Shown: positions 4,993-5,959 of the stretch, piece after piece
Layout: each line of letters begins with the position of its first letter
Position numbering within the stretch: the first letter of the stretch is position 1
Origin: JALOLG01 sp035557475
Lineage (GTDB): Bacteria; Actinomycetota; Acidimicrobiia; Acidimicrobiales; Ilumatobacteraceae
DNA: 5,959 nt
Direction of reading: 5' to 3'
Assembly (NCBI GenBank): GCA_035557475.1
Contig: DATMDV010000377.1
Coordinates: 1-5,959, forward strand
Program-made: the position numbers and the translations under genes
Notes under the pieces: generated by a model
Database searches by the model: none
What the model was told of the DNA's origin: nothing
What the model saw: only the letters and a program-made list of their open reading frames with translations

Positions 4993-5959
4993 ATGCATCG
5001 TTCCTCCTCTCGATTTGGCGCGGCCGGGGCCGCGGCGCTGATCCTGCTTCCGTTGTCGCTGGTGTTGCCGGCGGTCGACGTCGCGGTCGCAGCCGCCCCG
5101 AGCACCGTGTCGTGCACCGCGCCGAGCGGTCCACTCCCTTCGACGGCGGTCGTCGGCGGGTTCCACGGGGTGACCCCCGAGCGGTTGGTCGACACCCGAC
5201 AGGCGCAGCCGGTCCCACCGGGTTGCTGGTTGCGAGTCCCGGTGCCTGCCTCCGTACCCGCCAACGCCGAGGTGCTCGCGCTCACGGTGACGTCGGATCG
5301 TGCGTTGGAGCCCGGGTTCCTCACGGTGCACGGCTGTGGCTCCGGCCTCTCGGAGCTGTCGAACGTCAACGTCCGGCCAGAGGGGCCGACCGCCAACCTC
5401 GCCGTGGTCGCCATCGATGCGACACGCGAGACCTGCATCTTCAGCGATGGGGGCACCGACCTGATCGTCGACCTCGTGGGATGGTTCGGTCCCGGCGGGT
5501 CACCGTTCCAGGAGTTCGCACCACGCCGAGCGGTCGACACGCGGCAACCGTCGTTGCGCCCGCCCGGCGTCACCGGTGCACCCTCGGTCGGACAGTTCGT
5601 CGAGATCCCGCGCGCCATGCTCGGTGTCCCTGCCGACGCCGAGGCCGTGGTGGTGAACCTGACAATCACCCAGGCGACCGGCTACGGATACCTGACCGCC
5701 TTCCCGTGCGGTGACGACCCGCCCAACACGTCGAACGTCAACTACAACGTTGGCGTCGATCGGGCCAACACCTCGATCATGGCGCTCGGCCCGCAGGGTT
5801 CTTTGTGTGTGCGGCTCTCGGAATCGAGTGCTCATGTCATCGTCGACGTCAACGGTTGGTTCGGCGGCACCACGGGGATCCACTACGCAGCACGCACACA
5901 ACGCATCGCCGATTCGCGCAACGGGCTCGGCGGTTGGTCGGGCACGTTCGCGCCCGGCG
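4993..5959 (+). CDS. Secreted protein with tandem ~125-residue VDTR/GWF repeats (N-terminal 322 residues, cut by window edge)
   Basis: The frame is open from the ATG at 4993 to the right edge. Residues 1-35 form a signal peptide: basic start (MHRSSSR), hydrophobic core (about 9-26), and a small-residue end near AVAAA (31-35), so the protein is exported. The rest consists of repeats. Repeat 1 (about 57-166) has RLVDTRQ at 64-70, GFLTVHGCG at 108-116, and IVDLVGWFG at 158-166. Repeat 2 (about 172-291) has AVDTRQ at 180-185, YLTAFPCG at 233-240, and IVDVNGWFG at 283-291. Repeat 3 begins near 297 with RIADSRNG. Each complete repeat has a cysteine pair 33 residues apart (115/148 and 239/272), suggesting one disulphide per unit. 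Such repeats are familiar in actinobacterial secreted proteins, sometimes attached to enzyme domains; their role is unknown to me. Any catalytic or anchor domain would lie beyond the window. Confidence 0.85.
   Translation, partial: MHRSSSRFGAAGAAALILLPLSLVLPAVDVAVAAAPSTVSCTAPSGPLPSTAVVGGFHGVTPERLVDTRQAQPVPPGCWLRVPVPASVPANAEVLALTVTSDRALEPGFLTVHGCGSGLSELSNVNVRPEGPTANLAVVAIDATRETCIFSDGGTDLIVDLVGWFGPGGSPFQEFAPRRAVDTRQPSLRPPGVTGAPSVGQFVEIPRAMLGVPADAEAVVVNLTITQATGYGYLTAFPCGDDPPNTSNVNYNVGVDRANTSIMALGPQGSLCVRLSESSAHVIVDVNGWFGGTTGIHYAARTQRIADSRNGLGGWSGTFAPG

Noticed and set aside
4947..5901. Minus-strand frames (4947-5669, 4978-5331, 5500-5901) and a plus-strand frame (5112-5714) over the secreted-protein gene
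   Set aside because: The plus-strand frame from 4993 has a signal peptide and matching internal repeats; the others are arginine- or threonine-rich shadows.
1..5959. CRISPR arrays, tRNA or rRNA genes, insertion sequences, riboswitches
   Set aside because: Gaps between genes are about 120 bases or less, and no spaced repeats, tRNA-like folds, transposase motifs or terminal inverted repeats were seen.

Overview
The window is GC-rich, densely packed chromosomal DNA from what looks like a high-GC actinobacterium. An Acidimicrobiia / Ilumatobacter-like source is my best guess. This rests on the F420-dependent oxidoreductase of the Rv1855c type, the actinobacterial 'VDTR ... VDVNGWF' secreted repeat protein, the basic 'KKRGPKGPMT ... 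WREVGV' protein, and start codons without Shine-Dalgarno sequences. The lineage is inferred and no database was searched.

Layout from left to right: (1) the 5' two-thirds of a histidinol dehydrogenase-family gene on the minus strand, running off the left edge; (2) purA and purB on the plus strand, an IMP -> adenylosuccinate -> AMP pair with a 67-base gap; (3) a 44-base near-perfect palindrome between purB and a convergent minus-strand gene; (4) that gene, encoding a 139-residue basic protein of unknown function; (5) a 107-base gap full of small dyads and a 14-base tandem repeat; (6) a minus-strand LLM-class F420-dependent oxidoreductase; (7) divergently, a plus-strand secreted protein built of about 125-residue repeats, running off the right edge. 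The two edge genes are open at one end.

purA and purB together make AMP from IMP, and PurB also acts in the upstream IMP pathway, so they probably form one transcription unit. The HisD-like gene shares only a promoter region with them. No functional link among the remaining genes can be read from the sequence.

The most notable structural signal is regulatory. All five genes that need their own promoter have a TANNNT hexamer 6-8 bases before the start codon and no ribosome binding site, which is the arrangement of leaderless transcription. At the hisD-like/purA divergence the two hexamers are identical, and each lies where the other promoter's -35 element would be. No mobile element, CRISPR array, tRNA or rRNA was seen, and no gap between genes exceeds about 120 bases. 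I did not find a clearly new multi-gene system.
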